44,785 nucleotides of DNA, taken from assembly GCA_023265315.1 (NCBI GenBank), contig JAHFUA010000005.1, positions 1 through 44,785 on the forward strand. The letters are read 5' to 3'. The DNA is from Acidobacteriota bacterium. GTDB taxonomy: Bacteria; Acidobacteriota; Terriglobia; Terriglobales; Acidobacteriaceae. A model generated the notes under the pieces. It worked only from the letters and a program-made list of their open reading frames with translations, made no database searches and was not told where the DNA came from. The first letter of the stretch is position 1. Each line of letters begins with the position of its first letter. A program made the position numbers and the translations under genes. Below are positions 9,134 through 18,400 of the stretch, piece after piece.

Positions 9134-10104
9134 GGTAGCGGCTCCAGTTGACTGCGATGAATCCAGCCGCGGTGTCCGTCCTCGGTCTCTACCCCATACC
9201 AATAGGAAGTAATTATAAGGATCACCACTTCGGTTCTCGCGGCCAGCAGTTGTACGTTGCTGGCGCTCTTGAAGGGCGCGGATTTCAGCGGTGTTGCGGC
9301 ATCCTTCACGCGACGTTCCACTTGCCGCCGAACCTGCTCAATTTGCGCTTCCAGATCCTTCGCGGAGTCGCCCGCGGGAACGGTACTGGTCGCCGGCAGT
9401 TCAGTCTTGGCCGGCCTCTGCTTCTGCTCTTCGGCTTGCTTGCGCCGCCGTGCCAGATCCTGCGCCTCTTCCTCCGCCTGCTGCTGCTTCAAGACGATGG
9501 CCTGCAAGTGCTCCTTGATAGCGGCATATTCCGCGGACTCGACGCTGCCCTGCGACGCATGCGCCTTGTGCCGGGCATCGATGAACACGGCATCGATCTG
9601 AACATTGCTGGCGGTCGGGCCGGCCGCCTGCACGATGTACCTCACCGTGATGGTGCCGACGTCTTCACTGTCCTTGAAATAGCGTGGCGCGAGCACTCGT
9701 TCCGCCACCTTGTAGAACACCTTGGGACCGGCCGGCGAATCATGGAAGGCGGCGGAGGAATCGGCGGCATGAGCTCCGTACAGGATCTTCTCTTTGTCGT
9801 ACGAGAAGGTTCCGTGAATGATCTGGTCGGCGGCGACTTCGTGCACCGCTTGCAGAACGTCGGCCTCGGGGGCGTCCAAGCGGGCGCTGAAACTGGTTTC
9901 CGGAACCGTAGCGGACCCAGCCGCGGGCAGGGCAGAAAATAGGATGGCCAGGGCGAGGCAAGCCCACCACGCCAGCCAAACTGCTCGGACCCAGTTCACC
10001 CCAGCGTCCTGAGCTCCTCTGCTGTTGCCGAACCGCATATCCCGTGGCACGTCGTCGGGCATCTTGAGGTGTGCATACCTACCGTGGGCCGTGGCGAATG
10101 TCAA
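9130..10104 (-). CDS. Secreted/membrane-anchored hypothetical protein with C-terminal SH3-like domain
   Basis: Hydrophobic N-terminus AVWLAWWACLALAILFSALPAAGSA; coiled-coil AEEEAQDLARRRKQAEEQ; SYWYGVETEDGHRGWIHRSQLEPLP. Exact start uncertain. Confidence 0.65.
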   Translation of the reverse strand: MTFATAHGRYAHLKMPDDVPRDMRFGNSRGAQDAGVNWVRAVWLAWWACLALAILFSALPAAGSATVPETSFSARLDAPEADVLQAVHEVAADQIIHGTFSYDKEKILYGAHAADSSAAFHDSPAGPKVFYKVAERVLAPRYFKDSEDVGTITVRYIVQAAGPTASNVQIDAVFIDARHKAHASQGSVESAEYAAIKEHLQAIVLKQQQAEEEAQDLARRRKQAEEQKQRPAKTELPATSTVPAGDSAKDLEAQIEQVRRQVERRVKDAATPLKSAPFKSASNVQLLAARTEVVILIITSYWYGVETEDGHRGWIHRSQLEPLP

Positions 10105-10466
10105 GTGTAAGCGTTGGGAACCTGCGCGCCTTCCGCATTCCGGCAGCCGGCTGCGGGTACGACGAATGAACGTTACTAAAGATTCAGCTTGCCGGCTAAT
10201 GATTTCGTGACCGAGTGCCGATCTCCATCACTCGGAGGAGTCCGAATGATCAACCCTGTCAGTGGTTCTAATGCGGCGAGCTCCGCGTAGCAGGTTTCCA
10301 GTCCGGTTGCGAAGCAGCCACCCGCTCCCAAGAGCACTTCAACTCAATTCCGGGACCGCCACGCGGGAAATCGCCCTGCAAGCCGGTTGCGCAGAGGGAC
10401 TGATTCATCGCTACTTCCATAACGGCCGTTGTTAGTAAAACTTTCCACGCCATAAGCATTTCTTTG

Positions 10467-10496
10467 TTGACGGTCTCCAACCGGCCGTGCTACTTA
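10467..10496 (+). promoter_or_regulatory. Possible sigma70-type promoter for the Cyc2-like/cox cluster
   Basis: TTGACG - 18 bp - TACTTA, ahead of the 10608 start; weak match. Confidence 0.25.
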
Positions 10497-10607
10497 AGTG
10501 CGCCCGCACGCACCTTCTCCAGGTGCTCGAATCGCGGGGTAGGGCCCGTGGGGGGCCCGTGGGGCCAAGAAGGCAAAATCAGAACTTCGGTTGGGCAGGA
10601 GGATGAA

Positions 10608-11966
10608 ATGGCCGGTGCCCGGAGGGGTTTGCCCTGTCTGCTGTTGCTTGCGTTCGTGTTTTTGGGCTCTCTGCGACCCGCCGTCGCCATTCCCGCCTTT
10701 GCGCGCAAATATGGCCTTCCGTGCTCGGCTTGCCACGAGGCTTGGCCTAAGCTGAACGTCTTCGGTCAAACCTTTAAGGACAACGGCTACCAACTCATGA
10801 ATGACCGGGATTCTCCTATCTGGCAGAACCCTTCGTATTGGCCGGTGACCATGCGCATCACCCCCCACTGGCATCGCGAGAGCGTCAACAAGGTCGGGGT
10901 CGACACGGAAGCGGGCTTTAATAGCGCCGAGGTCAAGACCATGTCTCATGGATTCGATCTCTCCGGCCTCGATATCCTCTCGGGCGGCACGCTGTACAAC
11001 AACATCTCCTTCCTGTTGGTGCCCTCCTTCGAAAATACGGGAGACGCGTTCAGCTTCGAATCCGCCTGGGTGCGGTTCGACAACCTGCTCAAGACTCCCT
11101 GGCTTAATTTCAAGGTCGGCAAGTTCGAGCTGGACAACATCATCTCCGAGAAGCGCGGCATGACGCTGTCCAGCCAGGGCGGAGGCTATCAGCTCTACCA
11201 CTTCATCCCCCTGGCGGAACTGGTCAACGGCAGTCCGGTTATCAACACCTTCGTGCAGCTTGGAGACAACCAACTCGGGCTCGAAGTGATGGGGCATTCC
11301 AAGAATGACCGCACCCGTTACTCGGTCGCGGTGATAAGCTCCAATGACGGCGGCGTAAACCTCCCCAACGGGAATTCCTACAGCACCTACATCACGGCCA
11401 GCCAGGCGTTTGACACCGGCAAACTGGGGGTGCAGCGCGTAGGGGGCTATTTCTTCGCCGGCGAGGCGCCGACCTTTTATCTGCAACAAAACGGGGCGAA
11501 CCTTGCAGGCACCGGAACGGGTAACAAATCATTTCACCGGGAGGGTGCCTTCGCTTTGTTCTACCTGAAAAAGCTCGACTTCTCTGTGTATTACCAGCAC
11601 GGCTGGGACAGCCCGTATTTCGGCACCGGTACGGGGGCGAACCAGACACTTCCGGATGGGGCGCGGGCGGCGACCTGGAACGGCGCCTTCGTGGAGACCC
11701 ACTACACACTAAATCCGCAGCTCATCTTCATCCAGCGCTCGGAGTTCGTGCGCATGTCGCAGCAGCCGCTGCCCGGGATTCCGTCCAGTTTCGGAAACAT
11801 TGACGCGTACACGTTCGCGACCCGCTGGTATCCCATCATGTTCAGCCGCGCCGGCCTGGCCCTGCATGGCGAGTACTCCCTGGTGCGCCAGCAGGGGGCG
11901 GCGCCCGTCTCACTTACCAGTTTGACCGGCAGCAGTGTATTCCTGGGATTTGACTTCGACTTCTAG
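10608..11966 (+). CDS. Cyc2-like fused monoheme cytochrome c-outer membrane porin
   Basis: Signal peptide then AIPAFARKYGLPCSACHEAWPKLNVFGQTFKDNGY (Cyc2-type heme motif), about 400-aa beta-rich remainder ending in aromatic FLGFDFDF; ATG at 10608 with AGGAGG upstream. Confidence 0.75.
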   Translation: MAGARRGLPCLLLLAFVFLGSLRPAVAIPAFARKYGLPCSACHEAWPKLNVFGQTFKDNGYQLMNDRDSPIWQNPSYWPVTMRITPHWHRESVNKVGVDTEAGFNSAEVKTMSHGFDLSGLDILSGGTLYNNISFLLVPSFENTGDAFSFESAWVRFDNLLKTPWLNFKVGKFELDNIISEKRGMTLSSQGGGYQLYHFIPLAELVNGSPVINTFVQLGDNQLGLEVMGHSKNDRTRYSVAVISSNDGGVNLPNGNSYSTYITASQAFDTGKLGVQRVGGYFFAGEAPTFYLQQNGANLAGTGTGNKSFHREGAFALFYLKKLDFSVYYQHGWDSPYFGTGTGANQTLPDGARAATWNGAFVETHYTLNPQLIFIQRSEFVRMSQQPLPGIPSSFGNIDAYTFATRWYPIMFSRAGLALHGEYSLVRQQGAAPVSLTSLTGSSVFLGFDFDF

Positions 11967-11977
11967 GAGGCATACCG

Positions 11978-12823
11978 ATGCGCGCAAAGCTAGCGAGATG
12001 GTTGTTCTTTGTGGTTGCCGCTGCGGTGTTCGCCTTGTGTGCCACTTCCTGGGGCCAGGAAAGCCAGGGAATGGGGATGGAGAGCCACATCGGCAAACTG
12101 ACGGGGCACGCCAGGGCCGGGGCGCCGCTGTATCGGCGGTTCTGCATCGGCTGCCACGGCTCCCTCGGGGACGGCGAGGGCGAGAACGCCATGTGGATCG
12201 ACCCCAAGCCGCGCAATTTCACCCTCGGCATCTTCAAATGCCGCTCCACCCCCAGCGGGACCTTGCCTACCGACGAGGACCTATTCGAGACCATCGCTCG
12301 CGGCGTGCTCAACTCCAACATGCCGCAATGGCGCCCGCTCACCGACCAGGACCGCGCGGATCTGATCGCGTACGTGAAGCATTTTTCTCCGCGGTTCGTT
12401 TCCGAGAAGCCTGGGCCACCGATTCAAGTTCCTCCGGAGCCGGAAGTGACGGCGGAAAGAATCAAGGCGGGGCAGGCAACCTTTAAGAGGATTGAATGTT
12501 GGAAGTGCCACGGGGTGGAGGGCCGGGGCAATGGTCCTTCGGCGGACACCCTGACGGACGATCAAAACCGGCCGATCAAGCCGTTTAACTTTCACGACAC
12601 CGATCGTTTCAAGTGCGGTGCGAGCGACCAGGATCTCTACAAAATTTTCATGACCGGGCTGGACGGTACGCCCATGCCTTCGTTCATGGACAATCTCAAG
12701 CCTGACGATGCGTGGGACCTGGTGTTTTACCTGCGAACTTTGCAGCCCATGCACACCAAAGCCAAGGACATCGCCCAGCAACTCGGCTTGAAGCCAATCA
12801 ACCCCTATGCACCGGCTAAGTGA
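11978..12823 (+). CDS. Diheme cytochrome c
   Basis: Signal peptide; two CXXCH motifs (FCIGCHG, CWKCHG) in two cytochrome c domains. Confidence 0.88.
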   Translation: MRAKLARWLFFVVAAAVFALCATSWGQESQGMGMESHIGKLTGHARAGAPLYRRFCIGCHGSLGDGEGENAMWIDPKPRNFTLGIFKCRSTPSGTLPTDEDLFETIARGVLNSNMPQWRPLTDQDRADLIAYVKHFSPRFVSEKPGPPIQVPPEPEVTAERIKAGQATFKRIECWKCHGVEGRGNGPSADTLTDDQNRPIKPFNFHDTDRFKCGASDQDLYKIFMTGLDGTPMPSFMDNLKPDDAWDLVFYLRTLQPMHTKAKDIAQQLGLKPINPYAPAK

Positions 12824-12847
12824 GTCTGTGACGAGGAGAAGCATTCC

Positions 12848-13594
12848 ATGAAGAATTGGTACAAATGCGCAGGAACGCTGACCGTGCTTGTGCTCCTGGG
12901 GCTTGCGCTCCTGTACTCGGGACCCTCTGTAGGCGCCGGCAGCGGCGGCAAGATCACCGGCACCATTAAGCTGGAAGGTGCCCCCGCGCACCAGCGGCCC
13001 ATCGATATGTCGAAGGATCCGGTGTGCGCCCAGCAACACACCGGCAATCCGGTCAGGACGGAAACGGTGGTGGTGGGCCCGAATGGGGGACTCGAATATG
13101 GTGTGGTTTACATTTCGGAGGGTCTTCCCGCGGGCGCCGCTAATGCCGTGTCCTCCCAGCCCGTAACCTTTGACCAGAAGGGCTGCGTGTATCATCCGCA
13201 CGTCATTGCGGTGGACGTGGGCCAGAAGATCGAGGTAGCGACCCACGATCCCACCACCCACAACATTCACCCCCTGCCGTCGGCGGGCAGCGGCAACATC
13301 GGTTGGAACAAATCTCAACCGCCGGGGTCGCCTCCCTTCGAGACAACTTGGAAAGCTCCGGAAGTTGCCATCCCGGTCAAGTGCAACATTCACCCCTGGA
13401 TGCATGGCTACATGGCAGTGGTCAAGGGGCCCCACGCGGTCAGCGATGACAAAGGCTCCTACACTATCGACAACGTCCCGCCGGGGAACTACACCCTGAC
13501 AGCCTGGCAAGAGACCTACGGGACACAAACGCAAAAAGTGACGGTGGCATCCGGCAAGTCAGCTACGGCCGACTTTACGTTTAAGGGCAAGTAA
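12848..13594 (+). CDS. Secreted cupredoxin-like protein with C-terminal carboxypeptidase-regulatory-like domain
   Basis: THNIHPLP and VKCNIHPWMHGYMAV (candidate His/Cys/His/Met copper ligands), then SYTIDNVPPGNYTLTAWQE. Confidence 0.75.
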   Translation: MKNWYKCAGTLTVLVLLGLALLYSGPSVGAGSGGKITGTIKLEGAPAHQRPIDMSKDPVCAQQHTGNPVRTETVVVGPNGGLEYGVVYISEGLPAGAANAVSSQPVTFDQKGCVYHPHVIAVDVGQKIEVATHDPTTHNIHPLPSAGSGNIGWNKSQPPGSPPFETTWKAPEVAIPVKCNIHPWMHGYMAVVKGPHAVSDDKGSYTIDNVPPGNYTLTAWQETYGTQTQKVTVASGKSATADFTFKGK

Positions 13595-13684
13595 ACCGTA
13601 GCGCACAGGCGGTGCCGCACGTACCCACGGGCGGCCGCCTTCCGGCAGCTACCATGGCCGCTCGACGGCCCGAGACGAGGCGAT

Positions 13685-14488
13685 TTGGCGAAGATTTTTG
13701 CGATAACACTCATAATCATCGCGATAGCTTCTGCGGTTCCGATCATTCTCCACACCTGGTACCCGCCGGCCGATATTTCGACCCATGGGGCTTTGATCGA
13801 TGAACAAATGGCCGACACCATGATCGAGGCCGGGGTCTCGTTCCTGGCCGCACAGATCATCCTGGCGGTGTTTATCTGGTGGTTCTCCACCTCCAAGCCC
13901 GGGCAAAAGATCAGAAACTTCCCGGGCGGCGCCCGAGGCTTAGTGGCAGCGGCCATTGTTCTTGTCGGACTGGAAGTGCTCGCGCTGGGAGTGTTCGGGC
14001 AGAAGGCGTGGGCGAATATCTACTTCACCCCGCCTGGGCCCAATGCTATGCCGATCCAGGTCCAGGCGGGGCAGTTTGCCTTCTACTTCCGCTATCCCGG
14101 ACCCGATGGGAAGTTCGGCCCCATCCATCCCGAACTCATCAACGAGGCTACGCAGAACATCTTTGGGCTGGACCTGGACCACGACCAGGATTCGAAGGAT
14201 GACATCGTAACCGCCCAAATGGCTGTGCCCGTCAACCGCGAGATCCACTTGCTGATGCATGCCAAGGACGTCGGGCATTCGTTTTACGTGAGGGAGTTAC
14301 GGATCCAGCAGGACTTCGTGCCGGGACTGGATCTTTCGCTTCATTTCACCGCCACCACACCGGGCAAATACGAGATTGTTTGTACCCAGCTTTGCGGGCT
14401 GGGACATTACAACATGAAGGCCTATCTGTTGGTTATGTCGCAAGCAGATTTCGAGAACTGGCTCAAGCAGCAAGCGGCGATGCAGTAG
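13685..14488 (+). CDS. coxB: Cytochrome c oxidase subunit II
   Basis: Membrane helices; CuA motif IVCTQLCGLGHYNM; GHSFYVRELRIQQDFVPG. TTG start as given. Confidence 0.9.
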   Translation: MAKIFAITLIIIAIASAVPIILHTWYPPADISTHGALIDEQMADTMIEAGVSFLAAQIILAVFIWWFSTSKPGQKIRNFPGGARGLVAAAIVLVGLEVLALGVFGQKAWANIYFTPPGPNAMPIQVQAGQFAFYFRYPGPDGKFGPIHPELINEATQNIFGLDLDHDQDSKDDIVTAQMAVPVNREIHLLMHAKDVGHSFYVRELRIQQDFVPGLDLSLHFTATTPGKYEIVCTQLCGLGHYNMKAYLLVMSQADFENWLKQQAAMQ

Positions 14489-14523
14489 CAGGTGAGGCAG
14501 GACAGTTGTTTTGAGGTGAGTCG

Positions 14524-16317
14524 ATGGACGAGACGTCGCGGGCGTCGCAGGCAGCGCACCATGCTCCCCCGCAGGGCTTCATTCGCAACTACATATTCAG
14601 CCTCGACCATAAGATTATCGGAAAGCAGTATTACGGCCTGGCTTTGCTGGCCGTTCTCACCGGGATGGTGCTTTCCTGGCTGATGCGCATCCACCTGGTG
14701 TGGCCGAATTCTCCGGTTCCCGGGCTGAAATGGCTGGCGCACACGTCCGCTCCTAACGGCGTCATCACCCCGGAATACTACCTGTCGCTGATGACCATGC
14801 ACGGGACGCTGATGGTGTTTTTCGTGCTCACCAATGCGCCCTTCGCGGCTTTTGGCAATTACTTTTTGCCTATCCAGATCGGCGCCGAGGACATGGCGTT
14901 CCCGCGATTCAACATGATGTCGTTCTGGATGACGTTCCTAGCCTTCTGTGTCCTGATGGCGGCGTTGTTCGTCGGCGATGGCCCGCCGATCTCTGGCTGG
15001 ACTGCGTACCCGCCTCTGAGCGCCGTAGGCGCCGTGGCGGGGCCCGGTCAAGGAACCGGTCAGACTCTGTGGGGACTGTCGATCGCGATCTTTTGTATTG
15101 CCTCGTTACTGGGTTCGCTGAACTTCATCTCCACTACGCTCGACCTTCGCGCCCGCGGTATGACGCTGATGCGCATGCCACTTTCTACCTGGGCGTGGTT
15201 CATCACCGCGTGCATCGCGCTGCTCGCCTTCGCCGTGCTGCTGCCGGCTTGCGGGCTGCTCATCCTGGATCGCCTGGCGGGAACCAGTTTCTTTGTGCCC
15301 GCAAACCTGGTGGTGAGCGATCAAATCCAGCCGCACTCCGGGGGGTCGCCTCTGCTCTGGCAGCACCTGTTCTGGTTCTTCGGCCACCCCGAGGTGTACA
15401 TCGCCATCGTTCCGGCGATGGGCATTGTTTCGCACATCCTGATCAACGCCATGCGGCGGCCGATGCTCAGCCACAAGGTCATCATTTATTCGCTGATGTC
15501 TCTGGGATTCCTGAGCTACATGGTTTGGGGACACCACATGTTTGTCAGCGGCATGAACCCGCTCTCGTCGCTGATGTTCTCCTTCCCCACGCTGGTAATC
15601 ACCATCCCGTCAACCATCCTTACCTTGATCTGGATCGGCAGCCTGTATGGCTGCAAACTGCGCATCACCAGCGCTTCGCTGTTTGCCCTGGGTTTCGTTT
15701 CCCTGTTCGTCAGTGGCGGCGTCAGCGGGTTTTTCCTGGCGCAACCCTCGATCGATGTCCTGCTCCACGCCACCTATTTTGTGGTGGGGCATTTCCATCT
15801 GGTGATGGGTGTGGCGGCTATCTTTGGAGTCTTCGCCGCTACCTATTTCTGGTTCCCCAAGATGTTCGGCCGGATGATGAATGAGAGGCTGGGGAAGATC
15901 CACTTCTGGCTCACCTTCGTCGGCGCCTATTTGATTTTCATGCCGTTCCATTATCTGGGGATGGCGGGGAACGTACGCCGCTACTCGGCTTTCGTAAACG
16001 ATTACCTGCAGCCGCTTCTGCCCGTGCATAGGTTCATCACGATTGCCGCTCTGGCCACCGGCGCCGCCCAGATCATCTTCCTCTACAATCTGATTCACAG
16101 TCGCTTCCGCGGCGAGCCCGCCCCGCAGAACCCCTGGGAAGCTACTTCGCTCGAGTGGACGGTTCCGTCCCCCCCGCCTTGGGACAATTTTGCGGGGAAG
16201 ATCCCAGTCGTCTATCACGATCCCTACCAGTACGGCGTAAAAGGGGCGACCGGCGATTACGTCATGCAGGATTCGCCGCAGAAAATTCCCACCGTTCCCG
16301 AAGAAGGGCGCAGGTAG
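14524..16317 (+). CDS. coxA: Cytochrome c oxidase subunit I, A-type
   Basis: MTMHGTLMVFF, GNYFLPIQIGAEDMAFPRFN, WFFGHPEVYIAIVPAMG, HATYFVVGHFHLVMG. Confidence 0.95.
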   Translation: MDETSRASQAAHHAPPQGFIRNYIFSLDHKIIGKQYYGLALLAVLTGMVLSWLMRIHLVWPNSPVPGLKWLAHTSAPNGVITPEYYLSLMTMHGTLMVFFVLTNAPFAAFGNYFLPIQIGAEDMAFPRFNMMSFWMTFLAFCVLMAALFVGDGPPISGWTAYPPLSAVGAVAGPGQGTGQTLWGLSIAIFCIASLLGSLNFISTTLDLRARGMTLMRMPLSTWAWFITACIALLAFAVLLPACGLLILDRLAGTSFFVPANLVVSDQIQPHSGGSPLLWQHLFWFFGHPEVYIAIVPAMGIVSHILINAMRRPMLSHKVIIYSLMSLGFLSYMVWGHHMFVSGMNPLSSLMFSFPTLVITIPSTILTLIWIGSLYGCKLRITSASLFALGFVSLFVSGGVSGFFLAQPSIDVLLHATYFVVGHFHLVMGVAAIFGVFAATYFWFPKMFGRMMNERLGKIHFWLTFVGAYLIFMPFHYLGMAGNVRRYSAFVNDYLQPLLPVHRFITIAALATGAAQIIFLYNLIHSRFRGEPAPQNPWEATSLEWTVPSPPPWDNFAGKIPVVYHDPYQYGVKGATGDYVMQDSPQKIPTVPEEGRR

Positions 16318-16319
16318 TT

Positions 16320-17006
16320 ATGGCAACCACGGTTCATGAACCACCCAGGGTGCGACCCCGCAAACTGCCCTCCCGGAAGCAAGGGACAGGCTCCGGCGGC
16401 GGTGGCTGGCGGGATCGGACACCGTCTGACGGCAGCTTCCTTGCTGTCGGTGACCGCTCTACCGCGTCCAAGACGGGTGTGTGGGTGGGGCTGGCGGCCA
16501 TCACCATGTCGTTTGCCGCATTGACCAGCGCCTTGGTGGTGCGGCAGGGCTCGGCAGCAGACTGGCAACACGTCACCCTCCCCCGTGTTCTTTACCTGAA
16601 CACGCTGGTGCTGGTGGCCAGCAGTTTTACGCTTGAGTTTGCGCGGCGCCGCTTCTCAAGGCTCGCCTTCCTGGGGTCGGGCGAAGCCACTGCCAGCCCG
16701 CTGCGATGGCTCTATGTGACGCTATCGCTCGGATTGCTCTTCGTCGGCGGGCAATACGCCGCCTGGCTGCAATTGAAGTCCCAGGGTTTATATCTGGCGA
16801 CTACTCCCAGCAGCTCGTTTTTCTACGTGTTAACCGCGGTACATGCCCTGCACGTTCTGGGAGGGCTCGGCGGGCTGATCTATGTTTCAAGCAAACTTCG
16901 CAGATCGGCGCTGCGGAAAAACACGCTGGATGCCGCCTCGCACTACTGGCATTTCATGGACATACTTTGGTTGTACCTGTTTCTGCTGCTCTGGGTGAAA
17001 CTCTGA
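16320..17006 (+). CDS. Cytochrome c oxidase subunit III family (first copy)
   Basis: SKTGVWVGLAAITMSFAALTSALVVRQGS, VLTAVHALHVLGGLGGL, ASHYWHFMDILWLYLFLLLWV; ATG at 16320. Confidence 0.85.
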   Translation: MATTVHEPPRVRPRKLPSRKQGTGSGGGGWRDRTPSDGSFLAVGDRSTASKTGVWVGLAAITMSFAALTSALVVRQGSAADWQHVTLPRVLYLNTLVLVASSFTLEFARRRFSRLAFLGSGEATASPLRWLYVTLSLGLLFVGGQYAAWLQLKSQGLYLATTPSSSFFYVLTAVHALHVLGGLGGLIYVSSKLRRSALRKNTLDAASHYWHFMDILWLYLFLLLWVKL

Positions 17007-17028
17007 CGCATAGAAGGGGAGAAGAGGC

Positions 17029-17679
17029 GTGAGCCAAGCCGATCTTAGTTCCATGGGCGGCTCCCACGTAGTGGGAGCGCATGCAGGGCACGCACTGGAA
17101 GAGTCGCCCTACCGGATACCCTCCAAGAAGCTGGTGATGTGGCTGTTCATCATGTCGGATGCAGTCACATTTGCGGCGCTCCTGTTCGCTTACGGCTACT
17201 TGCGGAACGCCACTCCCGGCTGGCCGCGGCCGTTCCATTTTTCGCCGACCGTGATCAACGCCATGATCATGACCTTCGTTCTGGTGACCAGCGGTTTTAC
17301 CATGCTGATCGCCATGCGTGCCGCCAACCTGGGCAACAAGGCGGGAGCCCTCCGCTGGACGTTCATCACCGCTGTCGCCGGCATCATCTTTGCCCTGCTG
17401 CACATCCGGGAATGGATCGGGCTCATCGGCGAGGGCCTGCGGCTCTTCCAGAACCCATGGGGCTCCGGGCTGTTTGGCGCAGCTTTCTTCACCATCACCG
17501 GCTTGCACCTTTCGCACGTCGTGGGTGGTGTGATCGCGCTTGCCGTGGTGGCGATCGGCTACCAGCGTGGCCGTTACGATGCCGGCCACATTGAGATCTG
17601 GGGCTTGTACTGGCACTTCGTGGACATCGTTTGGATGTTCGTGGTCCCATTTGTGTATCTGTTGAACATCGCCCATTAG
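17029..17679 (+). CDS. coxC: Cytochrome c oxidase subunit III family (second copy)
   Basis: KLVMWLFIMSDAVTFAALLFAYGYLR, ITGLHLSHVVGGVIAL, IEIWGLYWHFVDIVWMFVVPFVYL. Confidence 0.9.
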   Translation: MSQADLSSMGGSHVVGAHAGHALEESPYRIPSKKLVMWLFIMSDAVTFAALLFAYGYLRNATPGWPRPFHFSPTVINAMIMTFVLVTSGFTMLIAMRAANLGNKAGALRWTFITAVAGIIFALLHIREWIGLIGEGLRLFQNPWGSGLFGAAFFTITGLHLSHVVGGVIALAVVAIGYQRGRYDAGHIEIWGLYWHFVDIVWMFVVPFVYLLNIAH

Positions 17680-17709
17680 CGGCAAATCGCAGGCGAGGGA
17701 AAACTCGTT

Positions 17710-18042
17710 ATGAATACTGCCGGGCACAACCGGGATGAAATGTCGAAGGACTTGAGCGGGAGTGTGGCAAAGAACTTTGTTATCTACGTTTGCATGCTGA
17801 TCATCGCGGGATTACAGTTCGTGGTCGCCTATCAGCACATCGACAGCTCGCAAATGTTTCTTCGCATGTTCCTGCTCGCCATAGTCGAGGCCGGCCTGGC
17901 GGTCATGTTCTTCATGCACATGGGGGCGGAGCGTCGGAACTTTTTTGTGACGGTCGCCATTGGTTTAGTCTTCGTACTCTCGATGATGAATATGATCTGG
18001 TCGGACAGCTTCCGGCTGTTACGGTTTCAGGTGCTGAAGTGA
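17710..18042 (+). CDS. Cytochrome c oxidase subunit IV, prokaryotic type
   Basis: 110 aa, three hydrophobic segments, FFMHMGAERRNFFVTV; directly downstream of subunit III. Confidence 0.8.
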   Translation: MNTAGHNRDEMSKDLSGSVAKNFVIYVCMLIIAGLQFVVAYQHIDSSQMFLRMFLLAIVEAGLAVMFFMHMGAERRNFFVTVAIGLVFVLSMMNMIWSDSFRLLRFQVLK

Positions 18043-18079
18043 GGCTGCAATCTGAGAATCAGCCCAAGGGGGCCGAAAT

Positions 18080-18358
18080 ATGACGGCTCAACGATGCTTG
18101 CGACCAATCCTGTTGGCATTGCTCACAGTGATTGTTCTGGTGCTCCCTCTTCAGGCCTTTGCCCAGAGTTGCGCGCTCTGTTATACGCAGGCGGCCTCGG
18201 CCACCCAGCGGTTCATTGCGGCGCTGCGCAGCGGTATCCTCATCCTTATTATCCCTCCCATGTTCATGTCGATCGGAATCACGCTTCTGGCCTACCGAAA
18301 ACGCAACCAGTTCAATGATGGCAGCGATACCCCGATCGAGTCTGGCTGGGGCCTCTGA
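18080..18358 (+). CDS. Small membrane protein with periplasmic CxxC (CALC)
   Basis: Signal/TM segment, QSCALCYTQAASATQRFIAALR, second TM; in line with cox genes. Confidence 0.6.
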   Translation: MTAQRCLRPILLALLTVIVLVLPLQAFAQSCALCYTQAASATQRFIAALRSGILILIIPPMFMSIGITLLAYRKRNQFNDGSDTPIESGWGL

Positions 18359-18400
18359 TTCTGCCGAAAAACGCGAGACCCTGGTCCCGCGGGCCCATGC

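Noticed and set aside
10210-10240. CCGAGTG...CACTCGG inverted repeat as another copy of the triple half-site element
   Set aside because: Contains GTGAC and ATCAC but with the wrong spacing and no third half-site; probably an ordinary stem-loop.
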